DNA from: an uncultured Paracoccaceae bacterium
GTDB lineage: Bacteria; Pseudomonadota; Alphaproteobacteria; Rhodobacterales; Rhodobacteraceae
Direction of reading: 5' to 3'
DNA: 58,619 nucleotides
Assembly: GCA_937952085.1 (NCBI GenBank)
Contig: CALFYQ010000101.1
Location: 1-58,619 of the forward strand
Part shown: positions 42,102-49,693 of the stretch, piece by piece
Layout: each line of letters begins with the position of its first letter
Position numbering within the stretch: position 1 is the stretch's first letter
Program-made: the position numbers and the translations under genes
Notes under the pieces: generated by a model
Seen by the model: only the letters and a program-made list of their open reading frames with translations
Databases searched by the model: none
Told to the model about the DNA's origin: nothing

Positions 42102-42698
42102 ATGTCTGCGCGAAGCGTCACGCCGGCGCCCGACGATCTGGCGAAATCCGTCTCCGCCGCCGCGAAATCGGGCAGGAAGGGGCCGCCCCCGGTCCATCTC
42201 TGGAACCCGCCCTATTGCGGCGACCTCGACATCCGGATCGCGCGTAACGGGCAATGGTTCTATCTCGGCTCCCCCATAGGTAGAATTCCGCTGGTCAAGC
42301 TCTTCGCTTCGGTGCTGAAGAAGGAGGATGGCCGCCACTACCTCGTCACGCCGGTGGAGAAGATCGGAATCACCGTAGACGACGCGCCTTTCGTCGCCGT
42401 TGATTTCCGTGCGGAAGGCGAGGGGCGGGCGCAGGTTCTCACCTTCGAGACGAATGTGGGCGACGAGACCGTCGCCGGCCCGGAGAACCCGATTCGCGTC
42501 GAGCGGGACCCGGAGACGGGCGAGCCCTCGCCCTACGTCCATGTCCGCCGCGGGCTCGAGGCCTTGATCGACCGCAAGAGCTATTACCGCCTCGTCGAAC
42601 TCGGCGCGATGGAGGAGGGTGAGGCCGGGCGCGAGTTCGGGCTTTGGTCCGCGGGCGTCTTCTTCGCGATCTGCCCGGCGGCGGAGCTCGGCCTTTGA
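42102..42698 (+). CDS. DUF1285 domain protein
   Basis: The 198-residue cytoplasmic protein matches DUF1285: PVHLWNPPYCGDLDIRIARNGQWFYLGSP split over the core, then IGRIPLVKLFASVLKKEDG and YYLVTPVEKIGI-like sequence. Function is unknown. In alphaproteobacteria it is regularly a neighbour of the MoxR-DUF58-DUF4159 set; here it is divergent from it. Its stop overlaps the TTG start of the MOSC gene. Confidence 0.9.
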   Translation: MSARSVTPAPDDLAKSVSAAAKSGRKGPPPVHLWNPPYCGDLDIRIARNGQWFYLGSPIGRIPLVKLFASVLKKEDGRHYLVTPVEKIGITVDDAPFVAVDFRAEGEGRAQVLTFETNVGDETVAGPENPIRVERDPETGEPSPYVHVRRGLEALIDRKSYYRLVELGAMEEGEAGREFGLWSAGVFFAICPAAELGL

Positions 42699-43183
42699 CG
42701 GCGATTCCCGCGGGCCTCGCATCGCGGATCGGCCGGCACGCGGCGACGGGGCGGCTGGCCTGGATCGGGCTCCGGCCCGCGAAGGGCGCCCCGGTCGAAG
42801 CGGTGGAGGCGGCGGAGATCGGCGCGGCGGGGCTCATCGGGGACCATCGTTCGGCCGGCGCGGCGGGCCCGCGGGCGGTGACGCTGATCCAGGCGGAGCA
42901 TCTGCCGGTCATCGCCGCGCTCGCGGCGCGGGCCGACGCGCCGCCGGCGCTCCTGCGGCGGAACCTGGTCGTCGCCGGGATCAACCTTGCGGCGCTCCGG
43001 CACGGGCCGCTCCGAATCGGGGCCGCGACGCTGCGGATCACCGGCCCTTGTCCGCCCTGCTCGCGGATGGAGGCGGCGCTCGGCGCCGGGGGCTGGAACG
43101 CGATGCGCGGCCATGGCGGCTTCTACGCCGAGGTGCTGGCGGCGGGGCGCGTCGCATGCGGCGACGAGGTCGCGCCCGGGTGA
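42695..43183 (+). CDS. MOSC domain protein
   Basis: The 162-residue protein has the MOSC fold elements: GLIGDHRSAGAAGPRAVTLIQAEHL, LRRNLVVAGINLAAL and a cysteine-bearing ITGPCPPCSRME, then GHGGFYAEVLAAGRVACGD. MOSC domains carry sulfur or bind molybdenum cofactor ligands. The start is taken as TTG overlapping the DUF1285 stop (TTGA), since the longer frame lies inside that gene. No molybdenum enzyme is adjacent, though iorAB is 14 kb away. Confidence 0.85.
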   Translation: MTAIPAGLASRIGRHAATGRLAWIGLRPAKGAPVEAVEAAEIGAAGLIGDHRSAGAAGPRAVTLIQAEHLPVIAALAARADAPPALLRRNLVVAGINLAALRHGPLRIGAATLRITGPCPPCSRMEAALGAGGWNAMRGHGGFYAEVLAAGRVACGDEVAPG

Positions 43184-43188
43184 GCGCG

Positions 43189-43206
43189 CCGCGCCGCGCG
43201 GCGCGG
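43189..43206 (+). terminator. 18-bp palindrome after the MOSC gene
   Basis: CCGCGCCGCGCGGCGCGG is a perfect palindrome beginning five bases after the MOSC stop. It would fold as a GC-only hairpin; there is no T-run. A second GC-rich inverted block follows. Confidence 0.45.
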
Positions 43207-43307
43207 GCCGCCCCGGCCGGGGCCGGATTGCGCTTGTCAGGTCTGGCCCCCGCCGTCATGAATCCTGACGAGGGCAATTTTCGCCTGGTCGGATTCGGTT
43301 TGGGGGA

Positions 43308-43742
43308 ATGTTCATGAGATTGTTCTTTCGCGGCGCCTGTCCTTTCGGATCGTTCGATGGCGCGTCTTCGGTCGTCTCTCACCCGATCTTCTCGAAGTTT
43401 CGCGCGGCCGCGCTTCTCTGGCTCATCGGCGCGCTCGGCCTGCAGCTGGCGAGCCTTCTCGCCGCCGACCCGGGCTGCGGCGGCGGCGTGCGCTGCGCGG
43501 ACGGGTTCGGCCTCCTCCTGCCGGCGCTGATCGGCGCGGGGGGATTCCTCCTTGCGGCGCGGCGGAGCGGCGACCGGCTCTTCGTCGTCGCGCTCTGGCT
43601 CGTCGGCGCGGCGGCGGCGCCGCTGGCGCACTGGGCGCTCCTGCCGGAGGCGAGCGGGGCCGATGCGGCGCGGCTCGCCGGCCTGATCGTCGCTCCGCTG
43701 GCCGGTTTCGCCTTCGTCGCGCCGGGACGGGACGCCGCCTGA
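43308..43742 (+). CDS. Small four-span membrane protein, unknown function
   Basis: The 144-residue protein has a short N-terminus and four predicted membrane helices (about 32-53, 67-84, 90-113, 123-140). A loop between the first two contains ADPGCGGGVRCADGFG with two Cys. TTTGGGGGA precedes the ATG, and a TTGTCA word occurs about 75 bases upstream. No family was recognised. The steady hydrophobic pattern and codon use support it as a gene. It converges on the CinA-type gene. Confidence 0.65.
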   Translation: MFMRLFFRGACPFGSFDGASSVVSHPIFSKFRAAALLWLIGALGLQLASLLAADPGCGGGVRCADGFGLLLPALIGAGGFLLAARRSGDRLFVVALWLVGAAAAPLAHWALLPEASGADAARLAGLIVAPLAGFAFVAPGRDAA

Positions 43743-43752
43743 GCCCCGCGCC

Positions 43753-44514
43753 TCAGGCCGGCGGCGTCTCGCTCACGTCGGTGACGCCGAGCCCGGCGAG
43801 CATGGCGCGAAGCTCGGCCACAGCGGCCTCCAGCGCCGCCCGGTCGGCCGAGCGGACGACGAGCGTCGAGCCCGCGCCCATCCGGTAGAACGGGTAGGAG
43901 CCGATCGAGACCTCGGGGCGCCGCGCCGCCAAGTCGGCGAGGGGCCCGGCCATGTCGCCCTCCGGCGCGTTCACCCGGAGCGCCCAGGCGAGCATCGGCG
44001 CGCCGCCCTTCAGCGTGGGGCGGATCGTCTCCACCATGGCGTCGAAGACGGCGGGGACGCCGGCCATCACATGGACGTTGCCGATGGTGAAGCCGGGCGC
44101 CTGGCTGACCGGGTTCAGGATCAGCGTCGCGCCCTCGGGGATGCGCGCCATGCGGAGTCGGGCCTCGTTGAGCTCCCCGGGCTTGTAATAGGCTTCGAGG
44201 ATCGCCCGCGCGTCGTCCCGCACGCCGATCGAGACGCCGAAGGCCGCCGCCACCGCGTCGGCGGTGATGTCGTCATGGGTCGGGCCGATGCCGCCCGAGG
44301 TGAAGACGTGGTCGTTCCGGGCGCGGAGCGCGTTCACCGCCTCGACGATGGCGCCCTGGTCGTCGGCGACGATGCGGACCTCCCGCATCTCGACGCCGAT
44401 CTCGGTCAGGATCTGCGAGAGACGCCAGGCGTTGCCCTCCCGCGTGCGGCCCGAAAGCACCTCGTCGCCGATCACCACCATTGCGGCGGTGGGCCGCCTT
44501 GCGCCCGCGCTCAT
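43753..44514 (-). CDS. CinA N-terminal-type molybdopterin-binding protein
   Basis: The 253-residue protein is a stand-alone MoaB/MogA-fold (COG1058) domain: AMVVIGDEVLSGRTREGNAW, VFTSGGIGPTHDDITADAVAAAF and FTIGNVHVMAGVP. In full-length CinA this domain is joined to a deamidase domain and acts as an ADP-ribose or NMN pyrophosphatase; only the first half is here, as in many alphaproteobacteria. GGGAGGTAAGCAGC gives a strong start, so the 112-residue upstream extension is rejected. It is divergent from map. Confidence 0.9.
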   Translation of the reverse strand: MSAGARRPTAAMVVIGDEVLSGRTREGNAWRLSQILTEIGVEMREVRIVADDQGAIVEAVNALRARNDHVFTSGGIGPTHDDITADAVAAAFGVSIGVRDDARAILEAYYKPGELNEARLRMARIPEGATLILNPVSQAPGFTIGNVHVMAGVPAVFDAMVETIRPTLKGGAPMLAWALRVNAPEGDMAGPLADLAARRPEVSIGSYPFYRMGAGSTLVVRSADRAALEAAVAELRAMLAGLGVTDVSETPPA

Positions 44515-44626
44515 GCTGCTTACCTCCCCAAAACCCCCCGGGGATATAACCGAAGCGCGGAAAAACGCCATGAAGGGCCGCCGCGACGCATCGCGCGGCT
44601 TGATCGGGGGCGAGGAAGGGCGGAAC

Positions 44627-45463
44627 ATGCCGATGGACGGGACGAGGATCTCAGCGGTGGAGCGCAAGAGCGGCGACAGGACGGCCGAGGGCATCAAGCT
44701 CCATCGACCGGAGGATTTCGAGGGCATGCGCGCCGCCGGCCGGCTCGCGGCCGAGGTCCTCGACGCGATCGGCCCTCTAGTGGAGCCGGGCGTCACCACG
44801 GGCGCGCTCGACGACTTCATCCATGACCGGATCATCGCCGCCGGCGCCATTCCGGCGACGCTAGGCTATCGCGGCTACACCAAGTCCTCCTGCATATCGA
44901 TCAACCATGTCGTCTGCCACGGCATCCCCGGCCCGAAGGCGCTGAAGCCGGGCGACATTCTCAACATCGACGTGACGGTGATCCTCGACGGCTGGTTCGG
45001 CGACACCAGCCGGATGTACGTGGCGGGGCAGGCGAGCCGCCGCGCCGAGCGGCTGATCGACATCACCCACGAGGCGCTCCTGCGCGGGGTGGCGGCGGTG
45101 CGGCCGGGCGCGACCTTCGGCGATATCGGCCACGCCATCCAGTCCTACGCCGAGGCGGAGCGCTGCGGCGTGGTGCGGGATTTCTGCGGCCACGGGCTCG
45201 GCCGCGTCTTCCACGACGCGCCGAACGTTCTGCATTACGGACGCCCCGGCGCGGGCGCGGTGCTCAGGCCCGGCATGTTCTTCACCATCGAGCCGATGGT
45301 GAATCTCGGCCGGCCGGAGACCAAGATCCTGAACGACGGCTGGACCGCGGTGACGCGGGACCGCTCCCTCTCCGCCCAGTTCGAGCATTCGGTCGGCGTG
45401 ACCGAGGCGGGCTGCGAGATCTTCACCCTCTCCCCGGCCGGCAAGTTCCACCCGTTCCACTGA
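44627..45463 (+). CDS. map: Type I methionine aminopeptidase
   Basis: Map removes the initiator methionine from new proteins. The 278-residue protein has all five metal ligands and the active His: His in NHVVCHGIP, Asp in NIDVTVILDGWFGDTSRMY (two), His in GHGLGRVFHDAPN, Glu in FTIEPMVN and Glu in QFEHSVGVTE. The ATG of MPMDGTRIS follows GAGGAAGGGCGG; an upstream ATG at 44570 would add 19 residues. Length is typical. A hairpin terminator follows. Confidence 0.95.
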   Translation: MPMDGTRISAVERKSGDRTAEGIKLHRPEDFEGMRAAGRLAAEVLDAIGPLVEPGVTTGALDDFIHDRIIAAGAIPATLGYRGYTKSSCISINHVVCHGIPGPKALKPGDILNIDVTVILDGWFGDTSRMYVAGQASRRAERLIDITHEALLRGVAAVRPGATFGDIGHAIQSYAEAERCGVVRDFCGHGLGRVFHDAPNVLHYGRPGAGAVLRPGMFFTIEPMVNLGRPETKILNDGWTAVTRDRSLSAQFEHSVGVTEAGCEIFTLSPAGKFHPFH

Positions 45464-45476
45464 ACGGCCGCCGCGC

Positions 45477-45495
45477 GCCCGGCTTGAAACCGGGC
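45477..45495 (+). terminator. Hairpin terminator after map
   Basis: GCCCGG and CCGGGC pair around a seven-base loop CTTGAAA, 14 bases after the map stop. The loop overlaps the -35 box of the proposed promoter for the transporter operon. Confidence 0.5.
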
Positions 45496-45513
45496 CGGTT
45501 CTCGTCTCTAGAT
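45484..45513 (+). promoter_or_regulatory. Sigma-70-like promoter for the ABC transporter operon
   Basis: TTGAAA and CTAGAT are spaced by 18 bases, 61 bases before the binding-protein ATG. The -35 box matches five of six consensus bases. It would drive the long plus-strand run that follows. Confidence 0.45.
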
Positions 45514-45573
45514 CGCGGACAGACCGGTGGGCGCAGCCCCCGGCGAAAAGAACGCCTCAACGGGAGAGGACCC

Positions 45574-46758
45574 ATGAGAAAGACCCTGACCGCCGCCGCC
45601 GCGGCGAGCTTCGCCCTTGTGGCCGGCGCCGCCGCCGCCGAGGACGTGAAGATCGGCGTGATCCTTGGCTTCACCGGCCCGCTCGAGTCGATCACGCCCG
45701 GCATGGCCGCGGGCGCCGAGCTGGCGATGAAGGAAGTTTCCGACGCCGGCGGCATCCTCGGGGGCATGAAGGTGATCCCGATCCGGGGCGACTCGACCTG
45801 CGTCGACGCCGCCGCCGCCACCGCCTCCGCCACCCGGCTGATCACTTCCGACGGCGTTTCCGCCATCATGGGCGCGGACTGCTCGGGCGTGACCACCGCG
45901 ATCCTGCAGAACGTGGCGATGCCGAACGGCGTCGGCATGATCTCGCCCTCGGCCACCTCTCCGGCGCTGTCGAGCATCGAGGACAACGGCCTCTTCTTCC
46001 GCACCGCGCCGTCCGACGCGCGGCAGGGCCAGATTGTCACCGACATCCTGACCGGCAAGGGCGTGAAGGAGATCGCGATCTCCTACACCAACAACGATTA
46101 CGGCAAGGGCCTGGCCGACTCGATCGAGTCGAACTTCAAGGCCGCCGGCGGCAAGGTCACGCTCAACGCCCCGCACGAAGACGGCAAGGCGGACTATTCC
46201 GCCGAGGTCGGCGCGCTCGCGTCCGCGGGCGGCGAGGTGCTGGTCGTCGCCGGCTATCTCGACCAGGGCGGCAAGGGCGTGATCCAGGCCGCGCTCGACG
46301 CCGGCGCCTTCGACACCTTCTACCTGCCGGACGGCATGGTCGGCGACAGCCTTGTCGAGGCGATCGGCCCGGCGCTCAACGGCTCCTTCGGCGCCCTTCC
46401 GGGCACCGACAGCGACGGCGCCGCGAAATTCGCCGAGATGGCGAAGGTCGCGGGCTTCGAGGTCGTCGCCTTCTCGCCGGAGAGCTACGACGCCGCCGCC
46501 CTCATGATGATGGCGATGGAGGCCGCGAAGTCGTCGAACTCCGCCGACTGGTCGACGAAGGTGATGGACATCGCCAACGCGCCGGGCGAGCCGATCCTCC
46601 CGGGCGAGCTCTCCAAGGCCCTCGAGATCATCCGCGGCGGCGGCGACGTCGACTATGTCGGCGCCTCGGCGGTCGAGCTGATCGGCCCGGGCGAGAGCGC
46701 CGGCGCCTATCGCGAGATCAAGATCGAGGACGGGATCAAGACGGTCGGCTTCCGCTGA
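45574..46758 (+). CDS. livK: ABC transporter substrate-binding protein, branched-chain amino acid type
   Basis: The 394-residue periplasmic protein has a signal peptide ending ALVAGAAAA-ED and the Leu/Ile/Val-binding fold: VKIGVILGFTGPLESITPGM, DSTCVDAAAATASATRLI, GADCSGVTTAIL and ISYTNNDYGKGLADSIE. It captures the substrate for the LivGFHM components encoded next. Ligands of this family include amino acids, amides, urea and aromatic acids, so the true substrate is open. GGGAGAGGACCC precedes the ATG. A strong hairpin after the stop would allow higher expression than the downstream genes. Confidence 0.92.
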   Translation: MRKTLTAAAAASFALVAGAAAAEDVKIGVILGFTGPLESITPGMAAGAELAMKEVSDAGGILGGMKVIPIRGDSTCVDAAAATASATRLITSDGVSAIMGADCSGVTTAILQNVAMPNGVGMISPSATSPALSSIEDNGLFFRTAPSDARQGQIVTDILTGKGVKEIAISYTNNDYGKGLADSIESNFKAAGGKVTLNAPHEDGKADYSAEVGALASAGGEVLVVAGYLDQGGKGVIQAALDAGAFDTFYLPDGMVGDSLVEAIGPALNGSFGALPGTDSDGAAKFAEMAKVAGFEVVAFSPESYDAAALMMMAMEAAKSSNSADWSTKVMDIANAPGEPILPGELSKALEIIRGGGDVDYVGASAVELIGPGESAGAYREIKIEDGIKTVGFR

Positions 46759-46780
46759 TCCGTTCCGATCTACGCGGGCG

Positions 46781-46806
46781 CGGCCCGGCGCATCGTCGCC
46801 GGGCCG
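46781..46806 (+). promoter_or_regulatory. Intercistronic hairpin between livK and livG
   Basis: CGGCCCGGCG and CGCCGGGCCG form a perfect 10-bp stem with a six-base loop, 22 bases after the livK stop. Such structures commonly protect the binding-protein mRNA or partly end transcription, giving more binding protein than membrane parts. Confidence 0.65.
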
Positions 46807-46822
46807 TAGCCGAGGGGCGCCG

Positions 46823-47605
46823 ATGATCCGGGTCGAGAACGTTCACAAGCATTTCGGCGGCGTCCGCGCCGTGAACGGCGCGACGCTGGAGATCGCCGAA
46901 GGCTCCATCACCGGGCTGATCGGCCCGAACGGGGCCGGCAAGACCACGCTCTTCAACTGCATCGCCGGCGCCTTTCCGCCGACCTCGGGCCATGTCTTCC
47001 TGGGCGGCGAGGAGATCACCGGCCTGCCGCCGCACGAGCTCTTCGCCAAGGGCGTGCTCCGCACCTTCCAGATCGCCAAGGAATTCTCCTCTCTCACGGT
47101 GCGGGACAACCTCGCCATGGTGCCGCCCGGCCAGTCCGGCGAGCGGCTCTGGGACGCCTGGTTCGCCCGCGGCAAGGTGCGCGAGGAGGAGGCGGCGATC
47201 CGCCGCCGCGCCGACGAGGTGATCGAGTTCCTCAATCTCGGCCGCGTCGCGGACGAACTCGCGGGCAACCTTTCCGGCGGCCAGAAGAAGCTGGTGGAGC
47301 TCGGCCGCACCATGATGGTGGAGGCGAAGATCGTCTTCCTCGACGAGGTCGGCGCCGGGGTGAACCGCACCCTCCTCAACACCATCGCCGACGCGATCCA
47401 GCGCCTCAACCGGGAGCGCGGCTATACGTTCTGCCTGATTGAGCACGACATGGATTTCATCGCCCGGCTCTGCGACCCGGTCATCGTCATGGCCGAGGGC
47501 GCGGTGCTGACGAAGGGCACGCCCGAGGAGGTGATGTCCGACGAGCGCGTGATCGAGGCCTATCTCGGCCACGGCGTGAAGAACAAGGCGGAGGTCGGGG
47601 GGTGA
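46823..47605 (+). CDS. livG: ABC transporter ATP-binding protein LivG
   Basis: The 260-residue ATPase has Walker A IGPNGAGKTTLFNCIAG, the LivG-typical RTFQIAKEFSSLTVRDNLAM, ABC signature NLSGGQKKLVELGR, Walker B AKIVFLDEVGAGVN and switch IEHDMDFIARLCD. Walker B reads LDEV rather than LDEP, still with the catalytic Glu. It powers the permeases with LivF. CGAGGGGCGCCG precedes the ATG and the stop overlaps the GTG of livF. Confidence 0.95.
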   Translation: MIRVENVHKHFGGVRAVNGATLEIAEGSITGLIGPNGAGKTTLFNCIAGAFPPTSGHVFLGGEEITGLPPHELFAKGVLRTFQIAKEFSSLTVRDNLAMVPPGQSGERLWDAWFARGKVREEEAAIRRRADEVIEFLNLGRVADELAGNLSGGQKKLVELGRTMMVEAKIVFLDEVGAGVNRTLLNTIADAIQRLNRERGYTFCLIEHDMDFIARLCDPVIVMAEGAVLTKGTPEEVMSDERVIEAYLGHGVKNKAEVGG

Positions 47606-48315
47606 CCGAGCCCTACCTCATCGGCGAGAAGATGGTCGGCGGCTATGGCGGCGCGACCATTCTCAACGGCTGCACCATCGCGGTGAACCGGGGCGAGATC
47701 GCCGTCATCGTCGGGCCGAACGGGGCGGGGAAGTCGACCGCGATGAAGGCGGTCTTCGGCATGCTGGCGCTCCGCGAGGGCGCGGTGCGGCTCGGCGGCG
47801 AGGAGATCACGCATCTCTCGCCGCAGGACCGTGTGCCGAAAGGCATGGCCTTCGTGCCGCAAACCTCGAATGTCTTCGCAGGCATGACGGTGCGCGAGAA
47901 CCTCGAAATGGGCGCCTATCTCCGCCGCGACGACATCTCGGAGACGATGGAGCAGGTCTTCACGCTCTTCCCCATCCTCCGCGAGAAGGCGGGCCAGAAC
48001 GCCGGCGAGCTTTCCGGCGGCCAGCGCCAGCAGGTGGCGGTCGGCCGCGCCCTGATGACGAAGCCCTCCGTCCTCATGCTGGACGAGCCGACGGCGGGCG
48101 TCTCCCCCATCGTGATGGACGAGCTCTTCGACCGGATCATCGAGATCCGCCGCACCGGCATCGCCATCCTGATGGTGGAGCAGAACGCAAGGCAGGCGCT
48201 CGAGATCGCCGACAAGGGCTTCGTCCTCGTCGGCGGGGAGAACCGCCATACCGGGACCGGGCGCGAGCTTCTCGCGGACCCGGAAGTCCGCCGCAGCTTC
48301 CTCGGAGGTCGATGA
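47602..48315 (+). CDS. livF: ABC transporter ATP-binding protein LivF
   Basis: The 237-residue ATPase has Walker A VGPNGAGKSTAMKAVFG, the LivF-typical FVPQTSNVFAGMTVRENLEMG, signature ELSGGQRQQVAVGR, Walker B VLMLDEPTAGVSP and switch MVEQNARQALEIAD. It begins at GTG overlapping the livG stop (GTGA) and overlaps the next gene by four bases. LivG and LivF form the heterodimeric motor of the transporter. Confidence 0.95.
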   Translation: MTEPYLIGEKMVGGYGGATILNGCTIAVNRGEIAVIVGPNGAGKSTAMKAVFGMLALREGAVRLGGEEITHLSPQDRVPKGMAFVPQTSNVFAGMTVRENLEMGAYLRRDDISETMEQVFTLFPILREKAGQNAGELSGGQRQQVAVGRALMTKPSVLMLDEPTAGVSPIVMDELFDRIIEIRRTGIAILMVEQNARQALEIADKGFVLVGGENRHTGTGRELLADPEVRRSFLGGR

Positions 48316-48683
48316 TGCGCGCGCTCCTTCTCGCCGGCCTGATCGCCGCCGCCGCCGCCGGGCCGGCCCTCGCCGAGCGGATCGAATGCTCGTTCAAGCG
48401 GGCCTGCGCCGCCGGCGAATCCTGCCCGCGCAAGGACTACAAGGTGACGATCAACGCCGAAGGCGACCGCGCCGCCCTTTTCATCGACGAGAAGGTGATC
48501 GGCATGAAGCGCGACGCGCAGCTCTATCTCCAGCTTTTCGTCGACGAGGGCGCGGGGCCGGGCCGGCAGGTGGTGGTGATCCACCGGAACGGCGACGCCG
48601 CGCTCTCGATCTTCGGCGGGCTCGAGGCGGATCGGCTGGTCGCCGCCCACTACGTCGGGCGCTGCTCGGGCGCCGGCGAATGA
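48312..48683 (+). CDS. Small secreted protein within the transporter operon
   Basis: The 123-residue protein has a cleavable signal peptide (LLLAGLIAAAAAGPALA, cut before Glu22). The mature part is about 100 residues with four Cys (26, 32, 38 and 118) that could form two disulfides, and beta-rich segments (DYKVTINAEGDRAALFIDEK, RQVVVIHRNGDAALSIFGG). No family was recognised. Its start overlaps livF and its stop overlaps livH (ATGA), so it is made together with the transporter. A periplasmic accessory or ligand-sensing role is only inferred from this. A second ATG directly follows the first. Confidence 0.8.
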   Translation: MMRALLLAGLIAAAAAGPALAERIECSFKRACAAGESCPRKDYKVTINAEGDRAALFIDEKVIGMKRDAQLYLQLFVDEGAGPGRQVVVIHRNGDAALSIFGGLEADRLVAAHYVGRCSGAGE

Positions 48684-49693
48684 CGGACATTCTCAACGCC
48701 CTCGTCGTTCTGGCCAATTTCGTGCTGGTGCCGGGCGCCTCCTATGGCGCGCAGCTTGCGCTCGGCGCGCTCGGCATCACGCTGGCCTATGGCGTGCTGC
48801 GCTTCTCCAACTTCGCGCATGGCGACACGATGGCGATCGGCGCGATGGCCGTGGTGCTGGCGACCTGGGAGTTGCAGGCGCTCGGCGTCTCGATCGACCC
48901 GCTGCCGACCGCGCTGCTCGCCCTGCCGGTCGGCATCCTCGCCTGCGCCGCGCTCCTTCTCGGCACCGACCGGGTGATCTATCGCTTCTACCGGACGCGG
49001 CGGAGCGCGCCGGTGATCTTCGTGATCGTCTCGGTCGGCGTCATGTTCATCTATTCCGGCCTCGTGCGCTTCGTGATCGGGCCGGAGGACCAGAACTTCG
49101 CCGACGGCGCCCGCTTCATCATTTCGGCGGGCGACTTCAAGCGGATGACCGGGCTCGACGAGGGGCTGGCGATCCGCGCCAGCTCGGTCCTCACCGTCGC
49201 GGTGGCGCTCATCGTCATGGGCGCCCTCTTCTGGTTCCTGCAGAAGACGCGGATGGGCAAGGCGATGCGCGCCTATGCCGACAACGAGGACCTGGCGCTG
49301 CTCTCCGGCGTCAACCCGGACCGGGTGGTGACGGTGACCTGGCTCATCATCGCCGCGCTCGCCACCGTCGCCGGCACGCTCTACGGCCTCGACAAGACGT
49401 TCAAGGCCTTCACCTATTTCCAGCTTCTCCTGCCGATGTTCGCGGCCGCCATCGTCGGCGGCATCGGCAACCCGATCGGGGCGATCCTCGGCGGCTTCGT
49501 CATCGCCTATTCCGAGGTCGGGGTGACCTACGCCTACAAGCGTTTCCTCGGGCATCTCCTGCCCGAGAGCCTCGCGCCCGAGAGCCTCGTCCAGCTTCTG
49601 GGCACGGAATACAAGTTCGCCGTCTCCTTCGTCATCCTCGTCGTCGTCCTCCTGGTGCGGCCGACCGGCATCCTGCGGGGGAAGGTGGTATGA
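48680..49693 (+). CDS. livH: ABC transporter permease LivH
   Basis: The 337-residue inner-membrane permease has about eight spans and LivH signatures: LALGALGITLAYGVLRFSNF, AHGDTMAIGAM, RRSAPVIFVIVSVGVM, KAMRAYADNEDLALLSGVN and AAIVGGIGNPIGAILGG. The ATG overlaps the stop of the secreted-protein gene; an earlier in-frame start lies inside that gene and is rejected. The stop overlaps livM. It forms half of the transmembrane channel. Confidence 0.94.
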   Translation: MTDILNALVVLANFVLVPGASYGAQLALGALGITLAYGVLRFSNFAHGDTMAIGAMAVVLATWELQALGVSIDPLPTALLALPVGILACAALLLGTDRVIYRFYRTRRSAPVIFVIVSVGVMFIYSGLVRFVIGPEDQNFADGARFIISAGDFKRMTGLDEGLAIRASSVLTVAVALIVMGALFWFLQKTRMGKAMRAYADNEDLALLSGVNPDRVVTVTWLIIAALATVAGTLYGLDKTFKAFTYFQLLLPMFAAAIVGGIGNPIGAILGGFVIAYSEVGVTYAYKRFLGHLLPESLAPESLVQLLGTEYKFAVSFVILVVVLLVRPTGILRGKVV

